Positions 15,923-25,003 of a DNA stretch of 47,874 nt are shown piece after piece. The notes under the pieces are model-generated. The model was not told the DNA's origin. It saw nothing but the letters and a program-made list of their open reading frames with translations, and searched no databases. The translations under genes were made by a program, and so were the position numbers. This stretch comes from an uncultured Bacteroidales bacterium (GTDB lineage Bacteria > Bacteroidota > Bacteroidia > Bacteroidales > UBA932): contig CASEBV010000013.1 in assembly GCA_949286415.1 (NCBI GenBank), positions 1 to 47,874 on the forward strand, given 5' to 3'. Every line of letters starts with the position of its first letter. Positions within the stretch are counted from its first letter, which is position 1.

Positions 15923-16783
15923 ATGAGACAGCTAAAGATTACAAAGTCGATTACTAACCGTGAGAGCGCATCTCTTGACAAATATCTTCAGGAGATAGGA
16001 AGGGAGGAACTTATTACTGTAGAAGATGAAGTGGAGCTTGCCCAGCGCATCCGGAAGGGTGACCAGGCGGCTCTTGAGAAACTTACCAGGGCCAACCTGA
16101 GGTTTGTGGTCTCTGTTGCGAAACAGTACCAGAACCAGGGGCTCAGCCTTCCGGACCTCATCAACGAAGGCAATCTCGGTCTGATAAAGGCTGCTGAGAA
16201 GTTTGATGAGACAAGGGGCTTCAAGTTCATTTCTTATGCGGTGTGGTGGATACGCCAGTCCATTCTCCAGGCTCTTGCGGAGCAGTCGAGAATCGTCAGA
16301 CTGCCTCTGAATCAGGTGGGTTCCCTGAACAAAATCAACAAGGCTCTCCAGAAGTTCGAGCAGGAGAACGAGAGAATGCCGTCCACTGAGGAACTGTCGG
16401 AGATGATAGATGTCCCGAAGGACAAGATTGCCGATACCCTCAGGGTTTCAGGCCGTCATGTGTCTGTGGACGCACCTTTTGTCGAAGGGGAGGACAACAG
16501 CCTTCTGGATGTGCTTGTGAACAATGATTCCCCGAATGCTGACCGCGGGCTTGTGAATGAGTCTCTGAACAAGGAAATAGAGCGGTCTCTTTCCACGCTC
16601 GCGCCGAGGGAGCGGGAGATTGTCAAGTCATTCTTCGGCATCGGCTGTCAGGAGATGACGCTTGAGGAGATAGGCGAGAGGTTCGGCCTCACCAGGGAGA
16701 GAGTCCGTCAGATCAAGGAAAAGGCCATCAGGAAGCTCAGGAACAACTCCAGGAGCAAGCTGCTGAAGAGCTATCTCGGCTGA
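15923..16783 (+). CDS. rpoD: RNA polymerase primary sigma factor (RpoD/SigA, Bacteroidetes short form)
   Basis: At 286 residues this is the compact Bacteroidetes housekeeping sigma factor, without the long N-terminal region 1.1 of proteobacterial sigma-70. It has region 1.2 ([17 protein letters not shown]), region 2 ([29 protein letters not shown] and [19 protein letters not shown]), region 3 ([12 protein letters not shown]) and region 4 with the helix-turn-helix [27 protein letters not shown]. In this phylum it reads the TAnnTTTG -7 and TTTG -33 promoters seen throughout the window. Co-directional with htrA upstream and argS downstream. Confidence 0.96.
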   Translation: MRQLKITKSITNRESASLDKYLQEIGREELITVEDEVELAQRIRKGDQAALEKLTRANLRFVVSVAKQYQNQGLSLPDLINEGNLGLIKAAEKFDETRGFKFISYAVWWIRQSILQALAEQSRIVRLPLNQVGSLNKINKALQKFEQENERMPSTEELSEMIDVPKDKIADTLRVSGRHVSVDAPFVEGEDNSLLDVLVNNDSPNADRGLVNESLNKEIERSLSTLAPREREIVKSFFGIGCQEMTLEEIGERFGLTRERVRQIKEKAIRKLRNNSRSKLLKSYLG

Positions 16784-16817
16784 GGCCGCAGGGTAATGTT
16801 AATCAGACTATAGACAA

Positions 16818-18611
16818 ATGGTAAATCCGGAGAAATTCATAGTTGCGAAGGCTGCTGAAGCCGTTCGCTCTCTTTATGGGGCTGACGCCGACGGCGGGAT
16901 GCTTCAGGTCCAGGTGACAAGGAAAGAATTCGAGGGCGACTATACGCTCGTGACATTCCCTCTGCTGAAAGTGTCAAAAGCCTCTCCCGAGAATACGGGA
17001 AAGGCTCTCGGCGAGAGGCTTGTGTCCAATTGTCCCGAGGTGGCAGGATATAATGTGCTTAAAGGTTTCCTGAACATATCATTTTCGACAGCATATTGGA
17101 ACGGGGTGTTTGCGGAGATTGCAGCCACGGCTGATTTCGGCCAGCATGCACCGAGCGGAAAGACCATCATGGTCGAGTTCTCGTCTCCGAATACGAACAA
17201 GCCTCTGCATCTGGGGCATATCAGGAACAACCTTCTCGGCTGGTCCGTGTCGAAGCTCCTTGAGGCCAACGGACACAAGGTGTTGAAGGTAAATCTTGTG
17301 AATGACCGCGGCATCCATATATGCAAGTCAATGCTCGCCTGGCTCAGGAAAGGAAACGGAGAGACTCCGGAGTCCTCGGGCAAAAAGGGTGACCATCTTG
17401 TCGGCGACTATTATGTGGCCTTCAATGACATGTACAAGGCTGAGGTGGATGGGCTTGTAGCCTCAGGCATGCCTAAGGAGGAAGCCGAGAAAAACGCCCC
17501 TTCCCTCAGGGAGGCCCAGGATATGCTCTACAGGTGGGAGCACGGGGACAAGGAGGTTGTGGACCTATGGAAGAAGATGAACGGATGGGTCTACGAGGGC
17601 TTCGACAAGACTTACCGGGACCTCGGAATCTCGTTTGACAGGACATATTATGAGTCACAGACCTATCTTTTCGGCAAGGCTCTCGTCCAGAAAGGCCTTG
17701 ACATGGGTATCTTCGAGAAAGAGGCCGACGGTTCGGTATGGTGTGACCTTACTGCCGACGGACTCGACAGGAAACTTCTTCTGAGGGGCGACGGAACTTC
17801 CGTATATATGACCCAGGATCTCGGCACTGCCGAACAGCGCTTTGAGGAATACAGGCTGGACGAGCACATCTATGTCGTGGGCAATGAGCAGAACTATCAT
17901 TTTCAGGTGCTGAAGCTCATTCTCAATAAGCTCGGCTTTGCCTGGGCTGACAACATATACCATCTCTCGTATGGCATGGTGGAGCTTCCGCAGGGCAAGA
18001 TGAAGTCCCGCGAGGGTACTGTGGTGGATGCCGATGACCTCATCGAGAAGATGTACAATACCGCCAGAGAGACTTCCCTGGAGCTCGGCAAGCTTGAGGA
18101 CATGGATGAGAAGGAGCAGGATGCCCTGTTCCGGATGATCGGTCTTGGTGCCCTGAAGTATTTCATCATCAAGGTCGACCCGAAGAAGACAATGCTTTTC
18201 GACCCGAAGGAGTCCATTGACTTCAACGGAAATACCGGGCCTTTCATCCAATATACCCATGCGAGAATCAAGTCAATCCTGAGAAAGGCCGCTGCTGCAG
18301 GAATAGACTGGAGGGGAACTGCATCCGCCACATCAGCCGGGCTTTCTCCGAAAGAGGTCAGAATCATCAAGATTCTCAATCAGTTCCCGTCCAGGATTGC
18401 AGAAGGGGGAGAGGCACATTCTCCGGCTGTCATAGCCAACTATGCCTACGATCTTGCAAAGGAATTCAATCAGTATTATCATGATACTCCGATTCTCAAG
18501 GAGGAAGACGGTGCACTTCTCAAGTATCGTCTGGAGCTTGTTGAGAATATTGCGAAGGTTCTTGTGAAGGCCATGTCGATTCTCGGCATCACACTACCTG
18601 AGAGAATGTGA
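16818..18611 (+). CDS. argS: Arginyl-tRNA synthetase
   Basis: A 597-residue class I synthetase charging tRNA-Arg. The HIGH motif is HLGH (131-134) in SSPNTNKPLHLGHIRNN, and the KMSK-equivalent is KMKSREG from residue 394. The C-terminal DALR anticodon-binding domain is visible (HSPAVIANYAYDLAKEFNQYYHDTPIL). Its stop codon overlaps a possible GTG start of the downstream YgiQ gene, and the downstream ATG is 3 nt beyond, so the two are likely co-translated. Confidence 0.96.
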   Translation: MVNPEKFIVAKAAEAVRSLYGADADGGMLQVQVTRKEFEGDYTLVTFPLLKVSKASPENTGKALGERLVSNCPEVAGYNVLKGFLNISFSTAYWNGVFAEIAATADFGQHAPSGKTIMVEFSSPNTNKPLHLGHIRNNLLGWSVSKLLEANGHKVLKVNLVNDRGIHICKSMLAWLRKGNGETPESSGKKGDHLVGDYYVAFNDMYKAEVDGLVASGMPKEEAEKNAPSLREAQDMLYRWEHGDKEVVDLWKKMNGWVYEGFDKTYRDLGISFDRTYYESQTYLFGKALVQKGLDMGIFEKEADGSVWCDLTADGLDRKLLLRGDGTSVYMTQDLGTAEQRFEEYRLDEHIYVVGNEQNYHFQVLKLILNKLGFAWADNIYHLSYGMVELPQGKMKSREGTVVDADDLIEKMYNTARETSLELGKLEDMDEKEQDALFRMIGLGALKYFIIKVDPKKTMLFDPKESIDFNGNTGPFIQYTHARIKSILRKAAAAGIDWRGTASATSAGLSPKEVRIIKILNQFPSRIAEGGEAHSPAVIANYAYDLAKEFNQYYHDTPILKEEDGALLKYRLELVENIAKVLVKAMSILGITLPERM

Positions 18612-18613
18612 CA

Positions 18614-20368
18614 ATGGCGTATGGAAGGATGACTTCGGGAGAAGGGCTGCATGCAGCTGAAATGATACCGACTTCCGTCAAGGAGGTCAAGGCCTTGGGG
18701 TGGGACTGGATTGACATCATCATTTTCACGGGTGATGCATTCGTGGACCACCCTTCATTCGGTACAGCTGTGATTGCCAGATATCTGCAGAAGGCCGGAT
18801 ACCGGGTGGCCGTCGTGCCGCAGCCCAACTGGAGGGATGATCTGCGCGATTTCCGCAAGCTCGGGGCCCCGAGGCTGTATTTCGGGGTGAATGCTGGGGC
18901 GATGGACTCCATGGTCAACCATTATACCGCTTCCAAGAGGCTCAGGAGCGACGATGCCTATACCCCCGGAGGCAAGGCGGGCCAGCGTCCCGACTATGCC
19001 GTGACCGTATATACTAAGATTCTGAAAGAAATTTATCCGGAAATACCTGTTGTCATCGGAGGCATAGAGGCTTCCCTGAGGAGGCTTACGCATTATGACT
19101 ACTGGAAGGATGACCTCATGCCGTCGGTGCTTGTGGGCAGTGGGGCGGACTGGCTGTGCTACGGAATGGGGGAGAGGCCGATGCTGGAGCTGACCCGGGC
19201 GATTGAGGCAGGCCGCAACATGTCCGATATAAGGAAAATCCCCCAGTTCGCCTTCTTCATGTCCGGCAAGTGCCGGGACAAGGATGTCCTGGAACTGCAT
19301 TCGTACGAGGAATGCCGCAGGGACAGGAAAGCCTTTGCGGAGAATTTCCATCTGATTGAGACCCATGCCAACATGCTGCATCCGTCGGTAATCATCGAGC
19401 CTGTCGGGGACGGTTATGTGCGGGTCAATCCCCCGTATCCTCCGGCCACGCAGCAGGAGATGGATTCGTTCTGGGACCTGCCGTTCACAAAATTGCCGCA
19501 TCCGCGCTACAAAGGCAAGCATATTCCTGCTTATGAGATGATTAAATTCTCGATAAATACGCACAGGGGATGTTTCGGAGGATGCAATTTCTGCACGATA
19601 GCCGCCCATCAGGGCAAATTCATACAGTCCCGCTCAGAGGAATCCGTGCTCAAGGAAGTGCGGGCTCTGCGCGACTTGCCGGACTTCGCCGGGAATATAT
19701 CCGACCTCGGGGCACCGACGGCAAACATGTACGGGATGAAGGGACGCAACGGCGACCTTTGCGCCAAGTGTGTACGCAAATCCTGCCTGTTCCCTCGTCC
19801 ATGCCGCAATCTGGACCGTTCCCATTCAAGACTGCTCGCTCTTTACGCCAAGGTTGGCGCTGTGAAGGGCATCCGCCATTCATATATCGGCAGCGGCATC
19901 AGATATGACCTTTTTCTTGATGAATCCGGCTATGTGGACGAATCCTCTTATCCGTATTTCCGTGAACTTGTGCTTGAGCATACTTCCGGCCGCCTGAAGG
20001 TCGCTCCGGAACACACTGAGGACAAGGTGCTGAAACTCATGGCGAAGCCGTCGTTCCGACTTTTCATGCGGCTCAGGGATGAATTTGACCGGATTGTCTC
20101 TGAAAGCGGACGGCACTGCGGTCTGGTCCCGTATTTTATTTCCGGACATCCCGGGTGTACAATACATGATATGGAGCGGCTTTCACGAAATCCGGCCCTG
20201 AAAGGACTTTATATGGATCAGGTGCAGGACTTCACCCCGACACCCATGACGGCTTCATCGGTGATGTTCTATTCCGGCTATGACCCAAGCACAATGCAGA
20301 AGGTATTCGTAGAGAGGGATATAGAGCGCAAGCGTCGGCAAAAGTCATTTTTTTTCAAAAAAAAGTGA
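18614..20368 (+). CDS. YgiQ family radical SAM protein
   Basis: A 584-residue protein (from ATG 18614; GTG at 18608 would add two residues). It has a cobalamin-binding-like N-terminal part (WDWIDIIIFTGDAFVDHPSFG) and the radical SAM cluster CFGGCNFC at Cys320, Cys324 and Cys327, followed by IAAHQGKFIQSRS. A second cysteine set, LCAKCVRKSCLFPRPC (near 386-401), is typical of YgiQ and may hold an extra Fe-S cluster. The reaction is unknown. It ends with a lysine/phenylalanine tail, lacking the long proline-rich C-terminus of E. coli YgiQ. Confidence 0.9.
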   Translation: MAYGRMTSGEGLHAAEMIPTSVKEVKALGWDWIDIIIFTGDAFVDHPSFGTAVIARYLQKAGYRVAVVPQPNWRDDLRDFRKLGAPRLYFGVNAGAMDSMVNHYTASKRLRSDDAYTPGGKAGQRPDYAVTVYTKILKEIYPEIPVVIGGIEASLRRLTHYDYWKDDLMPSVLVGSGADWLCYGMGERPMLELTRAIEAGRNMSDIRKIPQFAFFMSGKCRDKDVLELHSYEECRRDRKAFAENFHLIETHANMLHPSVIIEPVGDGYVRVNPPYPPATQQEMDSFWDLPFTKLPHPRYKGKHIPAYEMIKFSINTHRGCFGGCNFCTIAAHQGKFIQSRSEESVLKEVRALRDLPDFAGNISDLGAPTANMYGMKGRNGDLCAKCVRKSCLFPRPCRNLDRSHSRLLALYAKVGAVKGIRHSYIGSGIRYDLFLDESGYVDESSYPYFRELVLEHTSGRLKVAPEHTEDKVLKLMAKPSFRLFMRLRDEFDRIVSESGRHCGLVPYFISGHPGCTIHDMERLSRNPALKGLYMDQVQDFTPTPMTASSVMFYSGYDPSTMQKVFVERDIERKRRQKSFFFKKK

Positions 20369-20370
20369 CC
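20345..20370 (+). terminator. T-run/A-run stem-loop over the end of the YgiQ gene
   Basis: GTCATTTTTTTT is followed by one C and AAAAAAAAGTGAC, giving a stem of A-T pairs closed by GTCA/TGAC with a bulged G. It overlaps the last codons (K-S-F-F-F-K-K-K). Weak as a terminator because the stem is nearly all A-T, but it could separate this gene from the next. Confidence 0.3.
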
Positions 20371-20395
20371 TCACAGTGTCTCCATATCGGAAAAA

Positions 20396-20440
20396 TGTTC
20401 TATTATTGCACCGTGAAAATGATACAAGAAAAATAGAACA
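20396..20440 (+). promoter_or_regulatory. Putative promoter region with spaced inverted repeat
   Basis: TATTATTG at 20401-20408 is one base off the TAnnTTTG box. The 8-bp inverted repeat TGTTCTAT (20396-20403) / ATAGAACA (20433-20440) brackets it and the predicted start. It may be an operator or coincidence. Confidence 0.3.
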
Positions 20441-20449
20441 GTTGATATT

Positions 20450-20806
20450 ATGCAAAACTTTGACAATAAGAAAAGAAGGGCTGTAGTAAGTTTTGAAAAC
20501 ATGTCTGAAGAGCTGGCTGCGGCTTTTGCCGAGAAGTATCCAAAGGGATTCAGTGACTATCTTCCTGATATCCAGAAGTATGATAAGCCGGATGGCACGA
20601 GTTTCTTTGCTGTGACTCTTGAGATTCCAGATGCAATCTATCTTGTGAAGGTAAAGGTGCCGACTGATGATGCGGAAGACATAGAGAGATGGCTGGACGG
20701 AGAAGATGACGATGAGGGAGAGGACGGAGAAGGCGAGGATTTGCCGGATGACAATATCGCCCAGTATGCCACCGGAGACGATGACCAGGGTGATCAGGAT
20801 GCATAG
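20450..20806 (+). CDS. Conserved-looking small protein with a strongly acidic tail
   Basis: A 118-residue cytoplasmic protein with no signal or membrane segment. Residues 1-82 look like a compact alpha/beta domain (ENMSEELAAAFAEKYPKG, then FFAVTLEIPDAIYLVKVKVP). Residues 83-118 are almost entirely Asp, Glu, Gly and Gln. I recall similar short proteins in Bacteroidales but have no function for them. It has its own promoter-like region and a strong terminator right after it, so it is probably a single-gene unit. An acidic tail could mimic nucleic acid or buffer a basic partner; this is speculation. Confidence 0.75.
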   Translation: MQNFDNKKRRAVVSFENMSEELAAAFAEKYPKGFSDYLPDIQKYDKPDGTSFFAVTLEIPDAIYLVKVKVPTDDAEDIERWLDGEDDDEGEDGEGEDLPDDNIAQYATGDDDQGDQDA

Positions 20807-20846
20807 CATCATCGAAACGGAAACCTTTTCATGAATTATATTGCGG

Positions 20847-20870
20847 AGCTGCCTTGACGGCAGCTTTTTT
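20847..20870 (+). terminator. Intrinsic terminator after the acidic small protein
   Basis: AGCTGCC (20847-20853), loop TTGAC, GGCAGCT (20859-20865), then a T-run. It ends about 40 nt before the promoter box of the ClC gene and shows that the ClC reading frame open from 20841 cannot start that early. Confidence 0.88.
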
Positions 20871-20910
20871 CATGTGTCCGTGTCCCGTTTTTTTTATCGG
20901 GTCTTTTTGC

Positions 20911-20918
20911 TATTTTTG
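20911..20918 (+). promoter_or_regulatory. TAnnTTTG promoter box of the ClC channel gene
   Basis: TATTTTTG with a predicted start near 20925, 12 nt before the ATG at 20937. It lies immediately after the terminator of the previous gene, which supports its role. Confidence 0.6.
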
Positions 20919-20936
20919 TCAGCGGAAATTCTGGAT

Positions 20937-22721
20937 ATGGACTCTGGTAAGGGGAAAGGCGGTTTTGTCCGCCGCATCAAGGGAATGATGTCTGAGAAAG
21001 AACTGATGCTGGTGCTTTCTCTGGCAGTCGGCATTGCCTGCGGTCTTGCGGCTGTCTCCCTCAAGCTGGCCATAGAGTTCATCCATAAAGGAATCACATC
21101 ATGGTTTGAAGGCGAGGCCTACAACTATCTGTATCTGATATATCCCGGCATCGGAATGCTTCTTGCCATGCTGTTCGTCCGCTATGTGATAAAGGACAAC
21201 ATCGGGCATGGGGTCACGAAGGTTCTCCTTGCCGTCTCCAAGAACGAGTCGAGGATAAGGCCGCACAATATGTGGTCTTCTCTTCTGGCAAGTTCCGTGA
21301 CCATAGGATTCGGTGGCTCTGTGGGTGCCGAGGCGCCGATTGTCTATACCGGAGCTGCAATAGGGTCCAACATTGCCAGAAAGATGGGGCTGTCCTACAA
21401 GAACATGACTATTCTTCTCGGATGCGGAGCCGCAGGTGCAGTGGCGGGAATTTTCAAGGCCCCTCTTGCGGGAGTCCTGTTTACCCTTGAGATTCTGCTT
21501 TTCAACATCTCGATGAGTTCAATCCTCCCGTTGCTGATGTCATCGATTTCGGCCACGGTGATTTCATATCTCTTCCTCGGGGACTCGCTTCCTTTTGAGT
21601 GCACCCTGTCTCCGTTCACAATGCACAATATTCCGTTCTATATACTTCTTGGTCTGTTCTGTGCGGCGTGTTCTGTATATTTCACCCGGACAACCCTGTG
21701 GCTGGAGGACAATATCAGGTCCATAAGTAATGTCTTCGGCCGGTGGGGGATATCTGCCCTGTGCCTTGGCCTTCTTATCTTCCTGTTTCCGCCTCTCTAC
21801 GGAGAAGGCTATGAGTATGTGAGTGTTCTTCTCAACGGTGGCAGCTTAGACTTTGACGGAGAGACTATACTTGCATTTTTTATGCACCACAAATGGTCCG
21901 TCCCGGTATTTTTTCTGCTGATTCTTGTCCTGAAGGTCTTTTCAATGTCCTTTACGAATGCCGGTGGCGGGGTGGGAGGAACATTTGGCCCGACGCTATT
22001 TGTCGGTGCCATTGCCGGCTTTGTGCTCGCAAGGACATTCAATCTGATGTTTGCCGGCTCTTCGCTGACTGTGCCTGAACAGAATTTCGTGCTTGTCGGT
22101 ATGGCCGGACTCATGGCTGGCGTGATGCAGGCTCCGATGACGGCGATATTCCTGATTGCGGAGATTTCAGGAGGATATGAACTCCTTGTGCCGCTTATAT
22201 TGACTTCAACAATATCTTTCGGAGCGACCCGGGCAGTGGAACCATATTCTATTTATACCAAGCGTATTGCCAAGAAAGGGGAGTTGCTGACGCATGATAG
22301 CGACCAGGCCGTGCTGACACTGTTGAAAACCTCGGATCTGATTGAGTCTGATTTTTCTACGGTTAAGATTGACGCTACCCTGGGAGAGCTGGTGGATGTC
22401 ATTGCACTCTCCTCCAGGAATATTTTCCCGGTGGTTGATTCAAGGGAACATTTCCAGGGCTATGTGTCACTTGAGGATGTCAGGAAGGACATGTTCAAGA
22501 AGGAACTCTATGACAAGATGCATGTATACAATTATATGAAGTCTTCTCCGGCCTATGTCTTTCCGGAAGAAAAGATGGAAAGCGTCATGAAGAAATTCGA
22601 GAAGACGGACGCATGGAATCTGCCGGTTATCGATGAGGAGCGGACCTATCTCGGCTTCGTGTCAAAGTCCAAGATTTTCTCCGCATACCGGGACAGGCTC
22701 CGGCAGGTGTCGCATGACTGA
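20937..22721 (+). CDS. ClC-family chloride channel/antiporter with C-terminal CBS pair
   Basis: A 594-residue inner-membrane protein with about 10-12 hydrophobic helices (about 20-450) and a cytoplasmic CBS domain pair (about 465-590, for example IDATLGELVDVIALSSRNIFPVVD). ClC signatures are GSVGAEAP, which carries the gating glutamate at Glu132 (the family norm is GREGP), GIFKAPLAGVLFTLE, and GGVGGTFGPTLFVGA near 345-360. The GAEAP form is a small deviation. Whether it is a channel or a H+/Cl- antiporter needs the internal proton glutamate, which I did not place. ATG 20937 is chosen over the upstream opening because the promoter and a terminator lie between. Confidence 0.92.
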   Translation: MDSGKGKGGFVRRIKGMMSEKELMLVLSLAVGIACGLAAVSLKLAIEFIHKGITSWFEGEAYNYLYLIYPGIGMLLAMLFVRYVIKDNIGHGVTKVLLAVSKNESRIRPHNMWSSLLASSVTIGFGGSVGAEAPIVYTGAAIGSNIARKMGLSYKNMTILLGCGAAGAVAGIFKAPLAGVLFTLEILLFNISMSSILPLLMSSISATVISYLFLGDSLPFECTLSPFTMHNIPFYILLGLFCAACSVYFTRTTLWLEDNIRSISNVFGRWGISALCLGLLIFLFPPLYGEGYEYVSVLLNGGSLDFDGETILAFFMHHKWSVPVFFLLILVLKVFSMSFTNAGGGVGGTFGPTLFVGAIAGFVLARTFNLMFAGSSLTVPEQNFVLVGMAGLMAGVMQAPMTAIFLIAEISGGYELLVPLILTSTISFGATRAVEPYSIYTKRIAKKGELLTHDSDQAVLTLLKTSDLIESDFSTVKIDATLGELVDVIALSSRNIFPVVDSREHFQGYVSLEDVRKDMFKKELYDKMHVYNYMKSSPAYVFPEEKMESVMKKFEKTDAWNLPVIDEERTYLGFVSKSKIFSAYRDRLRQVSHD

Positions 22722-22776
22722 CTTTTGACGATATTGCGGCACAATGACCGCTGAATAACTGCATAATTACAACGAA

Positions 22777-24912
22777 ATGAAAGAGATTTATATCAAGAAT
22801 ATTGCCTCGAGGCTGGGCGTGAAGGAATGGCAGGTGGAAAATTGTGCCGGGCTCTTCGAAGAAGGGGCGACCATCCCGTTCATCAGCCGCTACCGCAAGG
22901 AAAAGACAGGAGGACTGGACGATGTGGAAGTGGCGGAAGTCCGTCATTGGAAAGATGTGTTTGACGAGATGGAAAAGAGGAAAGAGACGGTGCTTTCCAC
23001 CATTGAGGCTGCCGGACAGCTGACAGACGGACTCAGGTCCAGGATTGAAGACTGCACAGACTCAAGGGAACTGGAGGACCTGTATCTTCCGTTCAAGCCT
23101 AAGAGACGCACGCGGGCTACTGTCGCTAGAGAGGCTGGGCTTGAGCCGCTTGCCGACATGATGTACAATGTCTCTGTTGCGGACCCGTCGCGTGAAGCCG
23201 GGAAATATCTGAATGACAAGGTGACTACAGTGGAAGATGCTCTCGCCGGGGCAAGGGATATCATAGCCGAAAGGCTCAGTGAGACAGCGTCAGTGAGGGA
23301 GACTCTCAGGCAGATATTCAATACCCGCAGAGTGGTGACCAAGGCCACGAAAAAGGCCTCATCGCCGGAAGCGGGGAAATACAAAGGATATTTTGACTAT
23401 TCCGAGCCGCTCAGCCGCATGGCCCCTCACCGGGTGCTTGCCGTGCTCCGCGCCCAGGCCGAAGGGTATGTGACGCTTACGATTGATGCTGATGCCGAGA
23501 AGTGCGGGAACAAGATGTATTACGATTTCTGTCAGGAAAGGCGTTATCCGGCAGGACCGCTTGCCTCTCATATACGCGAGGCAGTGGACGATGCATACAA
23601 GAGACTCCTTGAGCCGTCGATTACCAATGAAGTCATAGCGCAGGCCAAGGAAAAGGCCGACGAGGCATCGGTGAGGGTATTCGGCGAGAATCTCAGGCAG
23701 CTGCTGCTTGCCCCTCCGGTGGGCCAGAAACGGGTGCTTGCCATAGACCCGGGGCTCAGGACAGGCTGCAAGGTCGTCTGTCTTGATGCCCAGGGCAATC
23801 TCCTGCATTATGAGACAATATTCCCGCATCCTCCGGCCAACGAGAAAGTGAAGTCCATCCAGGCTCTTTCCTCTATGGTTCAGAAGTACGGGATAGAGGT
23901 CATTGCCATCGGCAACGGAACAGCCGGACGCGAGACCGAGGCCTTCATCAGAAGGATTCCTCTGCCGGAAGGTGTCAAGGTATATTCGGTCAGTGAAGAC
24001 GGGGCATCCGTATATTCCGCTTCCGAGGCAGCCAGGGCAGAGTTTCCAGATCAGGATGTGACTGTAAGGGGAGCAGTGTCGATAGGCCGCCGTCTGATGG
24101 ACCCTCTTGCCGAACTTGTGAAGATAGACCCGAAGTCTCTCGGCGTGGGACAGTACCAGCATGATGTGGATCAGAATCTGCTGAAGGAGACTCTGGACAA
24201 TACGGTTGAGAGCTGTGTCAATAGTGTAGGGGTCAATCTCAACACTGCAAGTCCCTACCTCCTGAGTTATGTCGCCGGCATCGGCCCTGCTCTTGCCTCC
24301 AATATCGTGGAATATCGCTCAGAGCATGGCCCGTATAAGTCCCGCAGAGAACTTGCCAAGGTTAAGCGCCTCGGAGACAAGGCTTTCGAGCAGTGTGCCG
24401 GTTTTCTCCGCATTCCCGGTGCCGAGAATCCTCTGGACAATTCTGCCGTCCACCCCGAATGCTACCATATCGTGGCGAAGATGGCCTCGGATCTCGGCGT
24501 ATCCACGAGTGAACTTGTCGGGAATGAGGCTCTGTGCTCAAAGATAATTCCTGAGAAATATGTAGAGGGCGATTTCGGCCTTCCTACCGTCACCGATATC
24601 ATCCGCGAACTCAAAAAGCCTGGCAGAGACCCGCGCGAGAGTGCCTCCGAATTTGAATTTTCCGAGAACATCCACACCATCGACGATCTCATTGACGGCA
24701 TGGAACTGCCCGGCATTGTGACCAATATCACGGCATTCGGCGCCTTTGTGGATATAGGCATCAAGCAGAACGGCCTCATCCATGTCTCTCAGATGGGAGT
24801 CCGTCATCTTACCGACCCGACCAAGGTCCTCAAGCTGCATCAGCATGTCAAGGTCGAAGTCATCGGCGTAGATACGGAACGGAACCGGATTGCTCTGCGG
24901 CTTCTCAAATGA
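22777..24912 (+). CDS. tex: Tex family RNA-binding transcription accessory protein
   Basis: A 711-residue protein with the full Tex architecture: N-terminal helical domain (FEEGATIPFISRYRKEKTGGLDD), a YqgF-like RNase-H fold (VLAIDPGLRTGCKVV, from about 320), tandem helix-hairpin-helix (LNTASPYLLSYVAGIGPALASNIVEYR, about 490-515) and a C-terminal S1 RNA-binding domain (GIVTNITAFGAFVDIGIKQNGLIHVSQM, about 645-705). Related to eukaryotic Spt6. It binds nucleic acid and is linked to transcription and tolerance of stress, with no defined single reaction. Starts 55 nt after the ClC stop in the same direction. Confidence 0.95.
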   Translation: MKEIYIKNIASRLGVKEWQVENCAGLFEEGATIPFISRYRKEKTGGLDDVEVAEVRHWKDVFDEMEKRKETVLSTIEAAGQLTDGLRSRIEDCTDSRELEDLYLPFKPKRRTRATVAREAGLEPLADMMYNVSVADPSREAGKYLNDKVTTVEDALAGARDIIAERLSETASVRETLRQIFNTRRVVTKATKKASSPEAGKYKGYFDYSEPLSRMAPHRVLAVLRAQAEGYVTLTIDADAEKCGNKMYYDFCQERRYPAGPLASHIREAVDDAYKRLLEPSITNEVIAQAKEKADEASVRVFGENLRQLLLAPPVGQKRVLAIDPGLRTGCKVVCLDAQGNLLHYETIFPHPPANEKVKSIQALSSMVQKYGIEVIAIGNGTAGRETEAFIRRIPLPEGVKVYSVSEDGASVYSASEAARAEFPDQDVTVRGAVSIGRRLMDPLAELVKIDPKSLGVGQYQHDVDQNLLKETLDNTVESCVNSVGVNLNTASPYLLSYVAGIGPALASNIVEYRSEHGPYKSRRELAKVKRLGDKAFEQCAGFLRIPGAENPLDNSAVHPECYHIVAKMASDLGVSTSELVGNEALCSKIIPEKYVEGDFGLPTVTDIIRELKKPGRDPRESASEFEFSENIHTIDDLIDGMELPGIVTNITAFGAFVDIGIKQNGLIHVSQMGVRHLTDPTKVLKLHQHVKVEVIGVDTERNRIALRLLK

Positions 24913-24938
24913 TTTTTCCCTCTGGCGGCCTAAAAAAA

Positions 24939-24969
24939 TTTGCAGCAAACAAAATATTTTCTACCTTTG
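24939..24969 (+). promoter_or_regulatory. Strong Bacteroidetes promoter for the tRNA-Val transcript
   Basis: TTTG (24939-24942), a 19-nt spacer and TACCTTTG (24962-24969): a perfect fit to TTTG-N19-TAnnTTTG. It lies 27 nt after tex. Predicted start near 24976, giving a leader of about 275 nt, made almost entirely of the 111-bp repeat pair, before tRNA-Val. Confidence 0.75.
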
Positions 24970-25003
24970 CAATCCCAAACGAAAAGTGAGGGGCCGAAAG
25001 TTC

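Noticed and set aside
20841..20936. Earlier start for the ClC channel gene
   Set aside because: It begins inside the left part of the terminator of the preceding gene and before the TATTTTTG promoter box; ATG 20937 fits better.
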